Shown here in pieces: positions 1-6,967 of a stretch of DNA of 33,360 nt (its first letter is position 1; each line of letters begins with the position of its first letter). Below the pieces are notes generated by a model. It made no database searches. It was not told the DNA's origin and worked only from the letters and a program-made list of their open reading frames with translations. A program made the translations under genes and the position numbers. This stretch comes from Spirochaetota bacterium (lineage in GTDB: Bacteria; Spirochaetota; UBA4802; JAFGDQ01). The stretch is from NCBI GenBank assembly GCA_016934735.1, contig JAFGSG010000063.1:1-33360 (forward strand), given 5' to 3'.

Positions 1-558
1 GCAGTCCCTGATCCAGATAGCATTGATTAGATTATGCGGGCCGATCTTAAGCTTGCTGTTAAAAATGCTGTCTAAGTTTTTTCCGCTTGTTCTTATGGCA
101 ATTACATTTTTGTTTTTGTTTAATAAATGACCGGACAGTCTAACAATGTCAGGTTTTCCCAATATAAGAGGGGTTTTACCTTCATTGGAAAAAGGGCGGG
201 TTTCATAAAGAAAAAATCCGTTTAAATAAAACTGCGCTCCGTCATCGTGCAGGGGAACATAAATATCAAGATCAGTTATTTTATTTACATAAAAATTTAA
301 ACGGTACCATGCGTTCCCGTAATAGTTTTCAAATTCTTTTATTCGCCTCCATGAAAAATGCGGATAATTGAAAATCCAGCCAGAAGTATCAATGTTCGCA
401 TCCTTGTATTTAAGGTCATCCCCTGCCTTAAAGAACCATTTATCGGAAATGTAAATCACATTATCCGTATTGATATTAATGGTTCCTTCATCCTGATCTG
501 CTGTCAGAGAATTTACTGATATTAAAAATATGATAATAAAAGCTGGAAAATATTTCAT
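1..558 (-). CDS. Exported sensory-type protein, N-terminal part (runs off left edge)
   Basis: The open frame runs from an ATG at 558 to the window edge, giving 186 codons with no stop, so only the N-terminus is seen. Residues 1-20 form a signal peptide (KYFPAFIIIFLISVNSLTA). Residues from about 40 have the pattern WFFKAGDDLKYKD...DTSGW...GNAWYRLNFYV...DIYVPLHDDGAQFYLNG. This resembles the galactose-binding-like jelly-roll sensor domain found outside the membrane at the N-terminus of many 7TMR-DISM kinases, cyclases and SpoIIE phosphatases, common in spirochaetes. The output domain would lie beyond the left edge and cannot be named. An AGG lies about 11 nt before the ATG. The sensor reading is inferred from pattern similarity only. 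Confidence 0.7.
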   Translation of the reverse strand, partial: MKYFPAFIIIFLISVNSLTADQDEGTININTDNVIYISDKWFFKAGDDLKYKDANIDTSGWIFNYPHFSWRRIKEFENYYGNAWYRLNFYVNKITDLDIYVPLHDDGAQFYLNGFFLYETRPFSNEGKTPLILGKPDIVRLSGHLLNKNKNVIAIRTSGKNLDSIFNSKLKIGPHNLINAIWIRDC

Positions 559-733
559 GGAGTTTTTACCTGTCAGAATATACAGATTTTTAAGCAGGGA
601 TTTACAACAGAATTGCCGCAAATCAAATTTAATAAGCTCTTTTTAGGATGTTGAGAAAATCTAAATGCCCTCACCCCTATCCCCTCTCCCGGCAGTACGT
701 TATAGAAGTGACGATTACTTTGTAGCCCGGTAG

Positions 734-747
734 AGGGGAACCTTAAA
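734..747. repeat. Inner inverted repeat, left arm
   Basis: AGGGGAACCTTAAA; its perfect reverse complement is at 1084-1097. The arm overlaps the stop codon of the DUF559 frame. Confidence 0.8.
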
Positions 748-1072
748 TTTCGCTAATCTTGCTAAAAAGGATATTGATATCTTTATTAACTTCTTCGTTT
801 GTTATTCTTATAAATTTAATTCCTCTTTCCTCAATCAATTGCTGTCTTATCTCATCGTATTCTTTTTGTCTGTCGTGGACTTTACCGTCTATTTCAATAG
901 CAAGTCGAAGTTTTTGACAATAAAAATCGACTACAAATCCTTCAATTACATGTTGTCTCCTGAATTTATAATTAAGAAATTTTCTATTTCTTAACACATT
1001 CTAAACTTTCTTTTCCTCAGGTGTTGACTCATGTCTGAGATTTCTTGCAAATTCTTTTTTTATATATTGCAT
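743..1072 (-). pseudogene. DUF559-family (Vsr-like fold) endonuclease gene, interrupted by an amber codon
   Basis: The frame opens at ATG 1072 (MQYIKKEFARNLRHESTPEE) and hits TAG at 1001-1003. It then continues without shift as NVLRNRKFLNYKFRRQH, VVDFYCQKLRLAIEIDGKVH and FIRITNEEV, ending at TAA 743. DUF559 proteins normally read KxxWxxLRNR here, so the TAG most simply replaces a Trp TGG codon. A fragment restarting at GTG 997 (84 aa) keeps the nuclease core (VVDFYC, EIDGKVH, FxRITNEEV) but lacks the first helices. The full frame is 109 codons, a normal family length. DUF559 proteins are PD-(D/E)XK-fold relatives of very-short-patch-repair nucleases. The gene sits tightly inside a 14-bp inverted repeat (734-747/1084-1097). 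TAG serves as a true stop elsewhere in this window, so recoding is unlikely. Confidence 0.75.
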
Positions 1073-1083
1073 ATAATATGTTT

Positions 1084-1097
1084 TTTAAGGTTCCCCT
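1084..1097. repeat. Inner inverted repeat, right arm
   Basis: TTTAAGGTTCCCCT, perfect reverse complement of 734-747. It lies 11 bp outside the DUF559 start codon at 1072. Confidence 0.8.
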
Positions 1098-1173
1098 GTG
1101 CGAAGCCTCCCCTTGGGACTGCCCGGGCAACTGACTTTCCTTTAAATTAAGAAATAAAGTTCCGGGAGACGAC

Positions 1174-1226
1174 GGACAGGATGTCCTAGTATCGGGTACG
1201 GACACGGATGTCCGTTTGTACCCGAT
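1174..1226. repeat. Tandem hairpins of REP-like type
   Basis: Hairpin 1 is GGACA-gga-TGTCC at 1174-1186. Hairpin 2 spans 1191-1226: outer stem ATCGGGTA/TACCCGAT (8 bp), a 4-nt bulge, inner stem CGGACA/TGTCCG (6 bp) and the tetraloop CGGA. Both loops carry GGA followed by T. The rest of the 1073-1432 gap holds two weaker hairpins: CGGGA-tt-TCCCG at 1334-1345, and CCTCG/CGAGG at 1356-1360/1375-1379 followed by TTTTATT. No gene is seen in that gap. Confidence 0.6.
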
Positions 1227-1432
1227 TGGGTAGGGGTGAGGGCATAAACAAGACTGACATTTTCTTGTTCTTATTCTTTTCCCCCGTCATCCTGGAATAA
1301 TTCATTTAATAGCTGGAAATCCATTATTATTTACGGGATTTCCCGCTGCCGAGTTCCTCGATATAGCACTTTTGCGAGGTTTTATTCAGGTAAAGAATTA
1401 AACATTTAATTTTTTAATTGTTTCAAGTCGAA

Positions 1433-1639
1433 TTAGTAAGCTTCTACTTTTCCGGCTCTTTTCAAAGGACCCTTATTGCTTATAAGCTTTCTGCATTCTG
1501 CTTCGGATACTGTGAATTTTTTTGACTTAAACCAGGCTGATAATTCTTTAGGAGTGGACTTATCAACTTTTTCTACAAATTCGTTTCTAAGCGATTTTTT
1601 CTTTGACCCTTCAACTACGAAATCAATGAAATTAGCCAT
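1433..1639 (-). CDS. Nif11-like small protein, possible RiPP precursor or leader peptide
   Basis: A 68-residue protein with a strong ribosome binding site (AGGAG, six bases before ATG 1639), so very likely translated. The sequence (NFIDFVVEGSKKKSLRNEFV, then TPKELSAWF, then FTVSEAECRKLI) follows the Nif11-like pattern: a short N-terminal helix with Phe/Val spacing, an LRxEF helix, and a second helix pair ending in a 'F-[ST]-xx-E-C' segment. Nif11-like domains often serve as leader peptides of ribosomally made natural products. The tail after the fold (SNKGPLKRAGKVEAY) is short, so this could be a bare leader-type protein or a precursor with a very small core. It points away from the isoprenyl synthase/radical SAM pair, which starts 330 bp away. 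The precursor role is inferred from family likeness and neighbourhood, and a free-standing small regulatory protein remains possible. Confidence 0.6.
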   Translation of the reverse strand: MANFIDFVVEGSKKKSLRNEFVEKVDKSTPKELSAWFKSKKFTVSEAECRKLISNKGPLKRAGKVEAY

Positions 1640-1867
1640 AATTAACTCCTGTTAATATATTTTTATTAAATATTCAGTTTCATTGAATGATACAAATCTT
1701 AATTAAGGCAATTTTATTAATTATCGAGCCAAAGGAAAATTTTATAAATCAATTTATTATACTTAAAATTTATTAATCAAGACGAAAACTATTACAAGGA
1801 ATAATCAGTCTGCTGATATTAGTCGAAGATTAATGTAAAGCAAAGGGTTTTATAATAAATTGATTAG

Positions 1868-1950
1868 CACGGACTGCAAGGAGAGGCGACAGGCATGGAT
1901 GCCTTAAAGCCGGCCGCGGACAGCATGCCGGTTCGCGAACAGCTGACAGG
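1868..1950. repeat. GC-rich hairpin cluster before the isoprenyl synthase gene
   Basis: In the 329-bp gap 1640-1968, the AT-rich left part shows nothing recognisable. The right part is abruptly GC-rich and holds three structures: AGGCA-tgga-TGCCT (1891-1904), CCGGC/GCCGG (1910-1914/1927-1931) and the perfect 10-bp palindrome GTTCGCGAAC (1931-1940). The first has the same GGA-T loop style as the hairpins at 1174-1226, suggesting a related interspersed repeat. It ends about 20 bp before ATG 1969, so it may lie in the 5' leader of that operon. Confidence 0.5.
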
Positions 1951-1968
1951 GATAAGGGCATTTTCATT

Positions 1969-2964
1969 ATGAGTTCACACTTGAAAGACATAAAATATCT
2001 GTTTAAAAATATCGCTTTCGGCGAAATAAGTTTATCAAAAAATGAAATCAACCTTTATGATTCGTTAAACAGCAATATTATTTCCCTTTGCAGAACTCTT
2101 CCTGGTTCTATGCAGAATATGGCAATGCTTTTTCTTCTCGATTATTTTCACATAAAAACAGGCGAGCCTGTTGATTTTATGTACTACTATTACAAGCCGC
2201 TATGGACTATAATTCCAAGCATTATCGAATCCGGTATGCAAATACACAAGCTTACTAAATCCGAAATCGAAACTGCAATGACCGGCGAGGCAATGGCGCT
2301 CTTTCTCCATTCGCTCGACGATCATTTGAATGACGGCGACATACCTTCTTCGCATTTAATGCTGCTCCTTCGCAGCCAGGCATGGCTTTTGTTCAGCAGG
2401 GCGGTTGCGGAATTCGCGGATGGCAAAGACGGATCTGATGCTGCGAATATGCTTATAAATGATTATTACGAGGGCGTTTGCGCGGATAATGAACCCGGCG
2501 GGCTTGAGGAATACTGCAGCCGGTTCAGAAAAGAAATGTCCACTATAAATGTAATGCCGCTACTTGCCGCGCAAAAAATAACCGGAAGCGCGGATTTTAC
2601 AGAGAAAATTAAAAACGCAACGGAATCCTTCGGCATAGCATGGAGAATACTGGACGATATTCAGGACGCGGAAAAAGACATAGCTGCCGGAGCGCATACA
2701 GCGCTCTACTACGCGCTTCCCGGAAACGCAAGAAAGCTCTGGGACGCGAACGGAAACAGAGCTGACTTGAACAAAAAGGCTGGCATTCGCAATGAGATCT
2801 ACCGGGAGCTTGGGCGCGGAATAATGCTGGACAGCCTCATTGAGAGAATAGTCCGGGAGCTTGAAAACGCGCGGGAGACAGTCGAAGCTCTCGGAATGCA
2901 CGGGATGGCGAAGCAGTACAGAGCGGTCGGGGCGCCTGTAAAAAAATGGCTTAGTGAAAGATAA
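1969..2964 (+). CDS. Divergent class I isoprenyl diphosphate synthase-like protein
   Basis: A 331-residue, all-helical protein. It carries two aspartate-rich motifs in the order and spacing of trans-isoprenyl diphosphate synthases: DDHLND at 117-122, and FGIAWRILDDIQD with DDIQD at 229-233. These normally bind Mg2+ and the diphosphate of an allylic substrate. The first motif is DDxxxD rather than the canonical DDxxD or DDxxxxD, and the rest of the protein is unusual, so the substrate and even prenyl chain elongation are uncertain; a prenyltransferase or terpene-synthase-like role is possible. No Shine-Dalgarno sequence is seen and the frame has no earlier ATG before the upstream TGA. It is followed after 3 bp by a radical SAM gene, so the two are almost certainly co-transcribed. 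Class I isoprenoid fold: fairly sure; exact reaction: unknown. Confidence 0.7.
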   Translation: MSSHLKDIKYLFKNIAFGEISLSKNEINLYDSLNSNIISLCRTLPGSMQNMAMLFLLDYFHIKTGEPVDFMYYYYKPLWTIIPSIIESGMQIHKLTKSEIETAMTGEAMALFLHSLDDHLNDGDIPSSHLMLLLRSQAWLLFSRAVAEFADGKDGSDAANMLINDYYEGVCADNEPGGLEEYCSRFRKEMSTINVMPLLAAQKITGSADFTEKIKNATESFGIAWRILDDIQDAEKDIAAGAHTALYYALPGNARKLWDANGNRADLNKKAGIRNEIYRELGRGIMLDSLIERIVRELENARETVEALGMHGMAKQYRAVGAPVKKWLSER

Positions 2965-2967
2965 AAA

Positions 2968-4053
2968 ATGTCAAAATCGGATATTCCAAATAAAAACACG
3001 GCATTTGCTCCGGTATTTTTTACAGATACTGCAATACAGGAAGCAATAGCAAAAGAATACCTTTCTATTGAAGTGACCACGGAGTGCAACAGCAACTGCA
3101 AACACTGCTTTGCAACCGCCGGGCTGACTGAACGGACTTCGCTGAACATGGAAACAGTCCGGTCCGCAATGCTGGAAGGATATGAACTCGGATACAGATC
3201 AATACATTTTACAGGCGGCGAAACGCTGCTGTGGCCTCATCTTATGCAGGCTCTTGACGAGGCATTCAACACGGGCTATGAATCGGCATTCATCAATACA
3301 AACGGATCTCTGCTGTCAAAAGAAAAATGCGCGGAATTCGCGCGCTATGGAGATAGGCTCGGTTTTTCCATAAGCCTGCACGGGCCAAAAAAATTCCACG
3401 AATCGATAAGAGACAGCGGAGCATACGAAAAAACAACCAATGGCTTAAAAAACGCCCTGGACTGCGGGCTGAAAATGAATATATTTACGTCTGCAGGGAA
3501 AAGCCTGTTAAATCAGCTGCCGGAATTTGTGAATAAAATTTTCAATGAATTCCCGGCCGTTGAATATATGGTTCTTATACAGCTTATAAGAGTGCACAGG
3601 GATTCATATGACCTTTCGGACGAACTGATGTCTCCGAAAGATTTTATCCGGTTTGTCCGGATTGCCTCAATGCTTTCTCTTTACGGACTTAAGGTAAAGA
3701 TAATGGAGAATCCTCTTGTCAATGTGCTTACGGATCTGCTAAATATAAAATGGCTTACGCCCGAACCTCCAATTTCAAGAGCAGGCCGTGCTGTGATCAT
3801 GGCTGACAGAAATATTACTGTATATCATTCTTCAAGGGATTCCGCGGGCATATACACGCCCGGCTCGCTTAAAAAAATATTATTCTCCGAAGCGTATAAA
3901 AAATATGTCGCAGCAGACTGTACAATATGCAAAGACTGCCCTCACATGACAATATGCGGACGTAACGGAATGACCGGGCCGTCCGAATGGTTCAGGGACA
4001 TGCATCCGGAAATCCCTTTCTGCAGAAGAGTGCTGGATGAAGCAGGCAGGTAA
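2968..4053 (+). CDS. Radical SAM enzyme with reduced SPASM-like C-terminus
   Basis: A 361-residue protein. The radical SAM cluster motif is C40-x3-C44-x2-C47 (CNSNCKHC) and the SAM-binding GGE is at 83-85. The C-terminal region looks like a SPASM domain with C318-x2-C321-x2-C324-x5-C330 and C352. The two upstream SPASM cysteines, normally before 'GxG' and after 'Y-P', are serines here (ISRAGR, VYHSS). At least one auxiliary Fe-S cluster is therefore probably missing or differently ligated. SPASM enzymes mostly modify ribosomal peptides or protein side chains. The partner gene 3 bp upstream encodes an isoprenyl synthase-like protein and a Nif11-like gene lies divergently nearby, which suggests a peptide- or lipid-modifying pathway. 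Radical SAM assignment is certain; the substrate is not known. Confidence 0.85.
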   Translation: MSKSDIPNKNTAFAPVFFTDTAIQEAIAKEYLSIEVTTECNSNCKHCFATAGLTERTSLNMETVRSAMLEGYELGYRSIHFTGGETLLWPHLMQALDEAFNTGYESAFINTNGSLLSKEKCAEFARYGDRLGFSISLHGPKKFHESIRDSGAYEKTTNGLKNALDCGLKMNIFTSAGKSLLNQLPEFVNKIFNEFPAVEYMVLIQLIRVHRDSYDLSDELMSPKDFIRFVRIASMLSLYGLKVKIMENPLVNVLTDLLNIKWLTPEPPISRAGRAVIMADRNITVYHSSRDSAGIYTPGSLKKILFSEAYKKYVAADCTICKDCPHMTICGRNGMTGPSEWFRDMHPEIPFCRRVLDEAGR

Positions 4054-4124
4054 TGAGTTTTCAGCTTTATATCTTTATTGATTTTAGAGCAATGGCTATA
4101 TTTTCCCTGTATTAAAAAAAATCT

Positions 4125-4151
4125 TTGACAAAATCATCAATAAAATACATT
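4125..4151 (+). promoter_or_regulatory. Candidate sigma70 promoter for the VOR/KOR operon
   Basis: A perfect -35 TTGACA (4125-4130) is followed after 15 bp by TACATT (4146-4151). The spacing is short and the -10 imperfect. The site is 120 bp upstream of the ferredoxin start in the otherwise AT-rich gap 4054-4271. A TATACT at 4255-4260 without a -35 is an alternative. Confidence 0.3.
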
Positions 4152-4271
4152 TTTTCCACAAAATTATTTCATTCATATTGAAAAACTGCAATAACCTTTG
4201 GATGCATATCATAATGATTGTTCCACTGATCGCAGAATATTCAGCAATAAATTTTATACTAATATAAAAAA

Positions 4272-4490
4272 ATGAGCAAAACAAAGAATAAGGTTGTTAT
4301 CAGAACAGAGTACTGCAAAGGCTGCGGGCTTTGCGCGGCTGTCTGCAAAAAAGGCGTACTGCAAACATCGGAAAATCTGAACAAACAGGGCTATTACTAC
4401 ATGGAGCCCGCAGAAGGAGCTGAGTGCACAGGATGCATGTCATGCACCCTTGTCTGTCCTGATCTTGCAATAGAGGTGTACAGTGAATAA
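4272..4490 (+). CDS. 2-oxoacid:ferredoxin oxidoreductase, delta (2x[4Fe-4S] ferredoxin) subunit
   Basis: A 72-residue protein with two classic 4Fe-4S motifs, CKGCGLCAAVC and CTGCMSCTLVCP, matching the small delta subunit (KorD/VorD type) of ferredoxin-dependent 2-oxoacid oxidoreductases. It would carry electrons from the TPP site to external ferredoxin in the cytoplasm. Its last 8 bases overlap the start of the alpha subunit gene, indicating translational coupling. Gene order delta-alpha-beta-gamma is the usual VOR/KOR order. No clear ribosome binding site precedes ATG 4272. Confidence 0.9.
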   Translation: MSKTKNKVVIRTEYCKGCGLCAAVCKKGVLQTSENLNKQGYYYMEPAEGAECTGCMSCTLVCPDLAIEVYSE

Positions 4491-5544
4491 AGAATTCATG
4501 AGCGGCAATCACTCATTCGGGGAAGCAGCCATTAGGGCGGGCTGCAAGCATTATTTCGGATACCCAATAACCCCGCAGAATGAGCTCGGCGAATACATGT
4601 CGGAACATCTTCCCAAAGCAGGCGGAGTGTTCCTTCAGTCCGAGAGCGAAACCGCGGCGATCAACATGGTCGAAGGCGCTTCCGCAGTAGGCGCGAGGGT
4701 AATGACGTCCTCCTCAAGCCCGGGAATCAGCCTTAAGCAGGAGGGCATATCGTATCTCGCGGGCCTTGAACTGCCCGCGGTAATAGTGAATGTAATGCGC
4801 GGCGGCCCCGGACTCGGGGACATATCGGCTGCTCAGGGGGACTATTTCCAGGCAACAAGAGGCGGGGGGCACGGAGACTATAGGACGCCCGTGTACGCAC
4901 CGGCGTCCGTGCAGGAAATAGCTGATCTTACTTACAAAGCCTTTGATACAGCGGACAAATACCGCACGCCTGTAATGGTTTTGAGCGACGGCCTCATAGG
5001 CCAGATGAAAGAGCCGGTAGTTTTTCCCAAAAAGATAGAGAAGCTGCCGGAAAAAGAATGGGCGCTCAGGGGAATGGGCAGCGGCCCCAGCAGGCTGATG
5101 GCATCATTCCATATTGATCCTGCTGTCATAGAAAGGCATAACTGGAAGCTTTTCAGGAAATACCAGGAAATTGAAAAGAATGAAACAATGTACGAAACTT
5201 ACATGACAGATGACGCGGACATTATCGCCATAGCGTACGGCTGTACTGCAAGAATAGCAAAGGGAGCAATAAAGAGAGTAAGAAAAGACGGCATAAAAGC
5301 AGGCCTCATAAGGCCAATAACGCTCTGGCCCTTCCCTTCACAAATTATAAAGGATACCGCGTCAAAAATAAAAAAATACATTGTATTTGAAATGAGCACA
5401 GGCCAGATGCTTGACGATGTTCTTCTGGCGGTTGAAGGCAGAATAAAAGTTCAGTTCCACGGACGCCCCGGCGGAGCGATCCCCACTCCTGCGGAATTTG
5501 CCAGGATAATCTACCGTGAATACCAATTAGAGAGCAAAAGCTAA
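4483..5544 (+). CDS. vorB: 2-oxoacid:ferredoxin oxidoreductase, alpha subunit (VorB-like)
   Basis: A 353-residue alpha subunit. Hallmarks are FGYPITPQNELGEYM, QSESETAAINMVEGASAVG, MTSSSSPGISLKQEG, MRGGPGLGDISAAQGDYFQ and GGGHGDYRTPVYAPAS, which is the VorB pattern (3-methyl-2-oxobutanoate:ferredoxin oxidoreductase) more than the pyruvate enzyme. The complex oxidatively decarboxylates 2-oxoacids to acyl-CoA, or runs in reverse under reducing conditions. The start is GTG 4483: a GAGGTG sits six bases upstream, inside the delta gene, and the resulting N-terminus MNKEFMSGNHSFGEAA lines up with the family. ATG 4498 is the alternative. KorA (2-oxoglutarate) specificity cannot be excluded from sequence alone. 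Confidence 0.9.
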   Translation: MNKEFMSGNHSFGEAAIRAGCKHYFGYPITPQNELGEYMSEHLPKAGGVFLQSESETAAINMVEGASAVGARVMTSSSSPGISLKQEGISYLAGLELPAVIVNVMRGGPGLGDISAAQGDYFQATRGGGHGDYRTPVYAPASVQEIADLTYKAFDTADKYRTPVMVLSDGLIGQMKEPVVFPKKIEKLPEKEWALRGMGSGPSRLMASFHIDPAVIERHNWKLFRKYQEIEKNETMYETYMTDDADIIAIAYGCTARIAKGAIKRVRKDGIKAGLIRPITLWPFPSQIIKDTASKIKKYIVFEMSTGQMLDDVLLAVEGRIKVQFHGRPGGAIPTPAEFARIIYREYQLESKS

Positions 5545-5546
5545 TT

Positions 5547-6299
5547 ATGAAACTTAAAAATCCATGGCCAATATATTTTAAAAAGGATGTTGAAACCCAC
5601 TACTGCCCCGGATGCGGCCACGGCATTGTGCACCGCCTTATATCGGAAGCAGTTGAAGAGCTCGATGTTGGGAAACGCACCATATGCGTAAATCCGGCAG
5701 GATGCGCTGTTATAGCTTACAATTACTTAAACGTGGACTGTATAGAATCCGCGCACGGCAGGGGCACTGCTGTGGCAACAGGGCTCAAAAGAGCAAGGCC
5801 GGACCTGTTTGTGATCAGCTATCAGGGCGACGGCGACCTCGCTGCCATCGGTACAGCTGAGACCATACATTCAGCAAACCGCGGCGAGTGCTTTACAGCC
5901 GTGCTCATCAACAACGCGGTCTATGGAATGACCGGCGGACAGATGGCGCCTACCACGCTGCTCAGCCAGAAGACGACAACAACACCCACAGGACGGACAT
6001 CCGGCAATGACGGGTACCCCCTGCACATAACGGATGTAGTCGCCACGTTCAAGGGAGTCGCGTATGCGGAACGTGTCGCGGTCAACGGCCCGGCAGCGGT
6101 ACAGCGCGCGAAAAAAGCATTAAAGAACGCATTCCAGGCACAGATAGACGGCCTCGGATACTCGATCATTGAAGTGCTTTCACCGTGTCCCGTTAACTGG
6201 AAGATGTCCCCCATTGAAGCATGGAAATGGATAGACGACGTATTAAGCAAAGAATTTCCTCTGGGCGTACTGGCAGACAGAAGGCCAAAGGCGGTATAG
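5547..6299 (+). CDS. 2-oxoacid:ferredoxin oxidoreductase, beta (TPP-binding) subunit
   Basis: A 250-residue TPP subunit that holds the active site with the alpha subunit. CPGCGHG (residues 20-26) is the conserved N-terminal motif of the beta subunit. GDGD (94-97) plus NNAVYGMTGGQMAPTT form the TPP/Mg2+ binding segment. It starts 2 bp after the alpha stop and ends 1 bp before the gamma start, so it is in the middle of a tight operon. The beta subunit lacks its own ferredoxin domain, consistent with the separate delta gene at the head of the operon. Confidence 0.92.
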   Translation: MKLKNPWPIYFKKDVETHYCPGCGHGIVHRLISEAVEELDVGKRTICVNPAGCAVIAYNYLNVDCIESAHGRGTAVATGLKRARPDLFVISYQGDGDLAAIGTAETIHSANRGECFTAVLINNAVYGMTGGQMAPTTLLSQKTTTTPTGRTSGNDGYPLHITDVVATFKGVAYAERVAVNGPAAVQRAKKALKNAFQAQIDGLGYSIIEVLSPCPVNWKMSPIEAWKWIDDVLSKEFPLGVLADRRPKAV

Positions 6300-6300
6300 C

Positions 6301-6852
6301 ATGATAGTAAAGATATTATTTGCCGGCTCCGGCGGACAGGGCGTAATTTCAATGGGCAACGTATTCGCAAAAGCCGCGATGTTGGACGATTATTACGTGA
6401 CCCATATATCAAGCTACGGCGCTGCGGTGCGCGGCGGCACAGCGAACTGTACAGTCTGCATCTCCGATGAGGAGATAGCGTCTCCTGTGGCATCATCGCC
6501 GGATTACATTGTTGCGCTCAACAAGCCTTCCGCACAGTCATTCATCAACAGGCTTGACCCGGGCGGGCAGCTTCTATATAATTCCGATCTCATTGATTCA
6601 GTGCCGTACAGAGGAGACATTGACTTGTTCCCCGTACCGGCAAACACAGCAGCAAAAACTCTTAAAAACGACAAAGCCGCGAATATGATACTGCTCGGAT
6701 CCCTGGCAAAGCTTACAAATATTATAAAGACCGAATCAGTCCATGAAAGCATCAACAGCCTGTTCGAAGGCAAAAAGAAAGCTGCTGTCTCAAGCGTACA
6801 GGCATTCGATTACGGATTCAGCGGATTTCCGTTCGATAATGAAAAGAAATAA
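6301..6852 (+). CDS. 2-oxoacid:ferredoxin oxidoreductase, gamma subunit
   Basis: A 183-residue gamma subunit. It opens with KILFAGSGGQGVISMGNVFA, the nucleotide-binding-like GxGGQG motif typical of POR/KOR gamma subunits. It continues with SSYGAAVRGGTANCTVCIS, the RGG segment of the same family. It begins 1 bp after the beta stop and completes the four-subunit enzyme. The short intergenic stretch after it contains a 10-bp inverted repeat that may end or attenuate the transcript. Confidence 0.92.
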   Translation: MIVKILFAGSGGQGVISMGNVFAKAAMLDDYYVTHISSYGAAVRGGTANCTVCISDEEIASPVASSPDYIVALNKPSAQSFINRLDPGGQLLYNSDLIDSVPYRGDIDLFPVPANTAAKTLKNDKAANMILLGSLAKLTNIIKTESVHESINSLFEGKKKAAVSSVQAFDYGFSGFPFDNEKK

Positions 6853-6859
6853 AACTTCC

Positions 6860-6909
6860 AAGAAACAATCATTTTAAATGCTTTCCTGAACTGCTTTTTA
6901 TTGTTTCTT
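6860..6909 (+). terminator. Long-stem inverted repeat between gamma subunit and ACT gene
   Basis: AAGAAACAAT (6860-6869) and ATTGTTTCTT (6900-6909) are perfect 10-bp complements around a 30-nt loop that itself holds CATTTTAAATG. The right arm runs into a T-rich stretch. It could be an intrinsic terminator or attenuator of the VOR/KOR operon. Confidence 0.4.
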
Positions 6910-6920
6910 TAGATTTTGTA

Positions 6921-6937
6921 CCCGCCTGTCGGGCGGG
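6921..6937. repeat. GC-rich hairpin in the ACT gene leader
   Basis: CCCGCC (6921-6926) and GGCGGG (6932-6937) form a 6-bp stem around TGTCG in otherwise AT-rich spacer. It resembles short REP-like hairpins with a ccgacagg core; a relative may be at 32088-32103. Confidence 0.45.
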
Positions 6938-6967
6938 ATAGATTGCTAATATACGGAGATTTCCAAC

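Larger units (their letters stand above)
665..1245. mobile_element. MITE-like cassette: nested inverted repeats around the DUF559 gene
   Basis: An outer perfect 15-bp inverted repeat (ATGCCCTCACCCCTA at 665-679, its complement at 1231-1245) encloses an inner perfect 14-bp inverted repeat (AGGGGAACCTTAAA at 734-747, its complement at 1084-1097). The DUF559 frame fits between the inner arms and its stop codon lies inside the left one. The interior has different composition from its surroundings and carries extra hairpins on the right arm. No transposase is present. The structure suggests a small non-autonomous mobile unit; mobility itself is an inference. Confidence 0.55.

Noticed and set aside
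1001..1003. UAG as a recoded sense codon (pyrrolysine or suppressor)
   Set aside because: TAG ends several clearly complete genes in this window (the beta subunit of VOR/KOR, the ThiF-like gene, the metallopeptidase), so it works as a normal stop.
1830..2051. 73-residue minus-strand frame over the start of the isoprenyl synthase gene
   Set aside because: It lies across the hairpin cluster and the antisense of a well-supported gene; composition is that of a shadow frame.
5921..6496. 191-residue minus-strand frame inside the VOR/KOR genes
   Set aside because: It is antisense to the conserved beta and gamma subunits, with no family resemblance or ribosome binding site.
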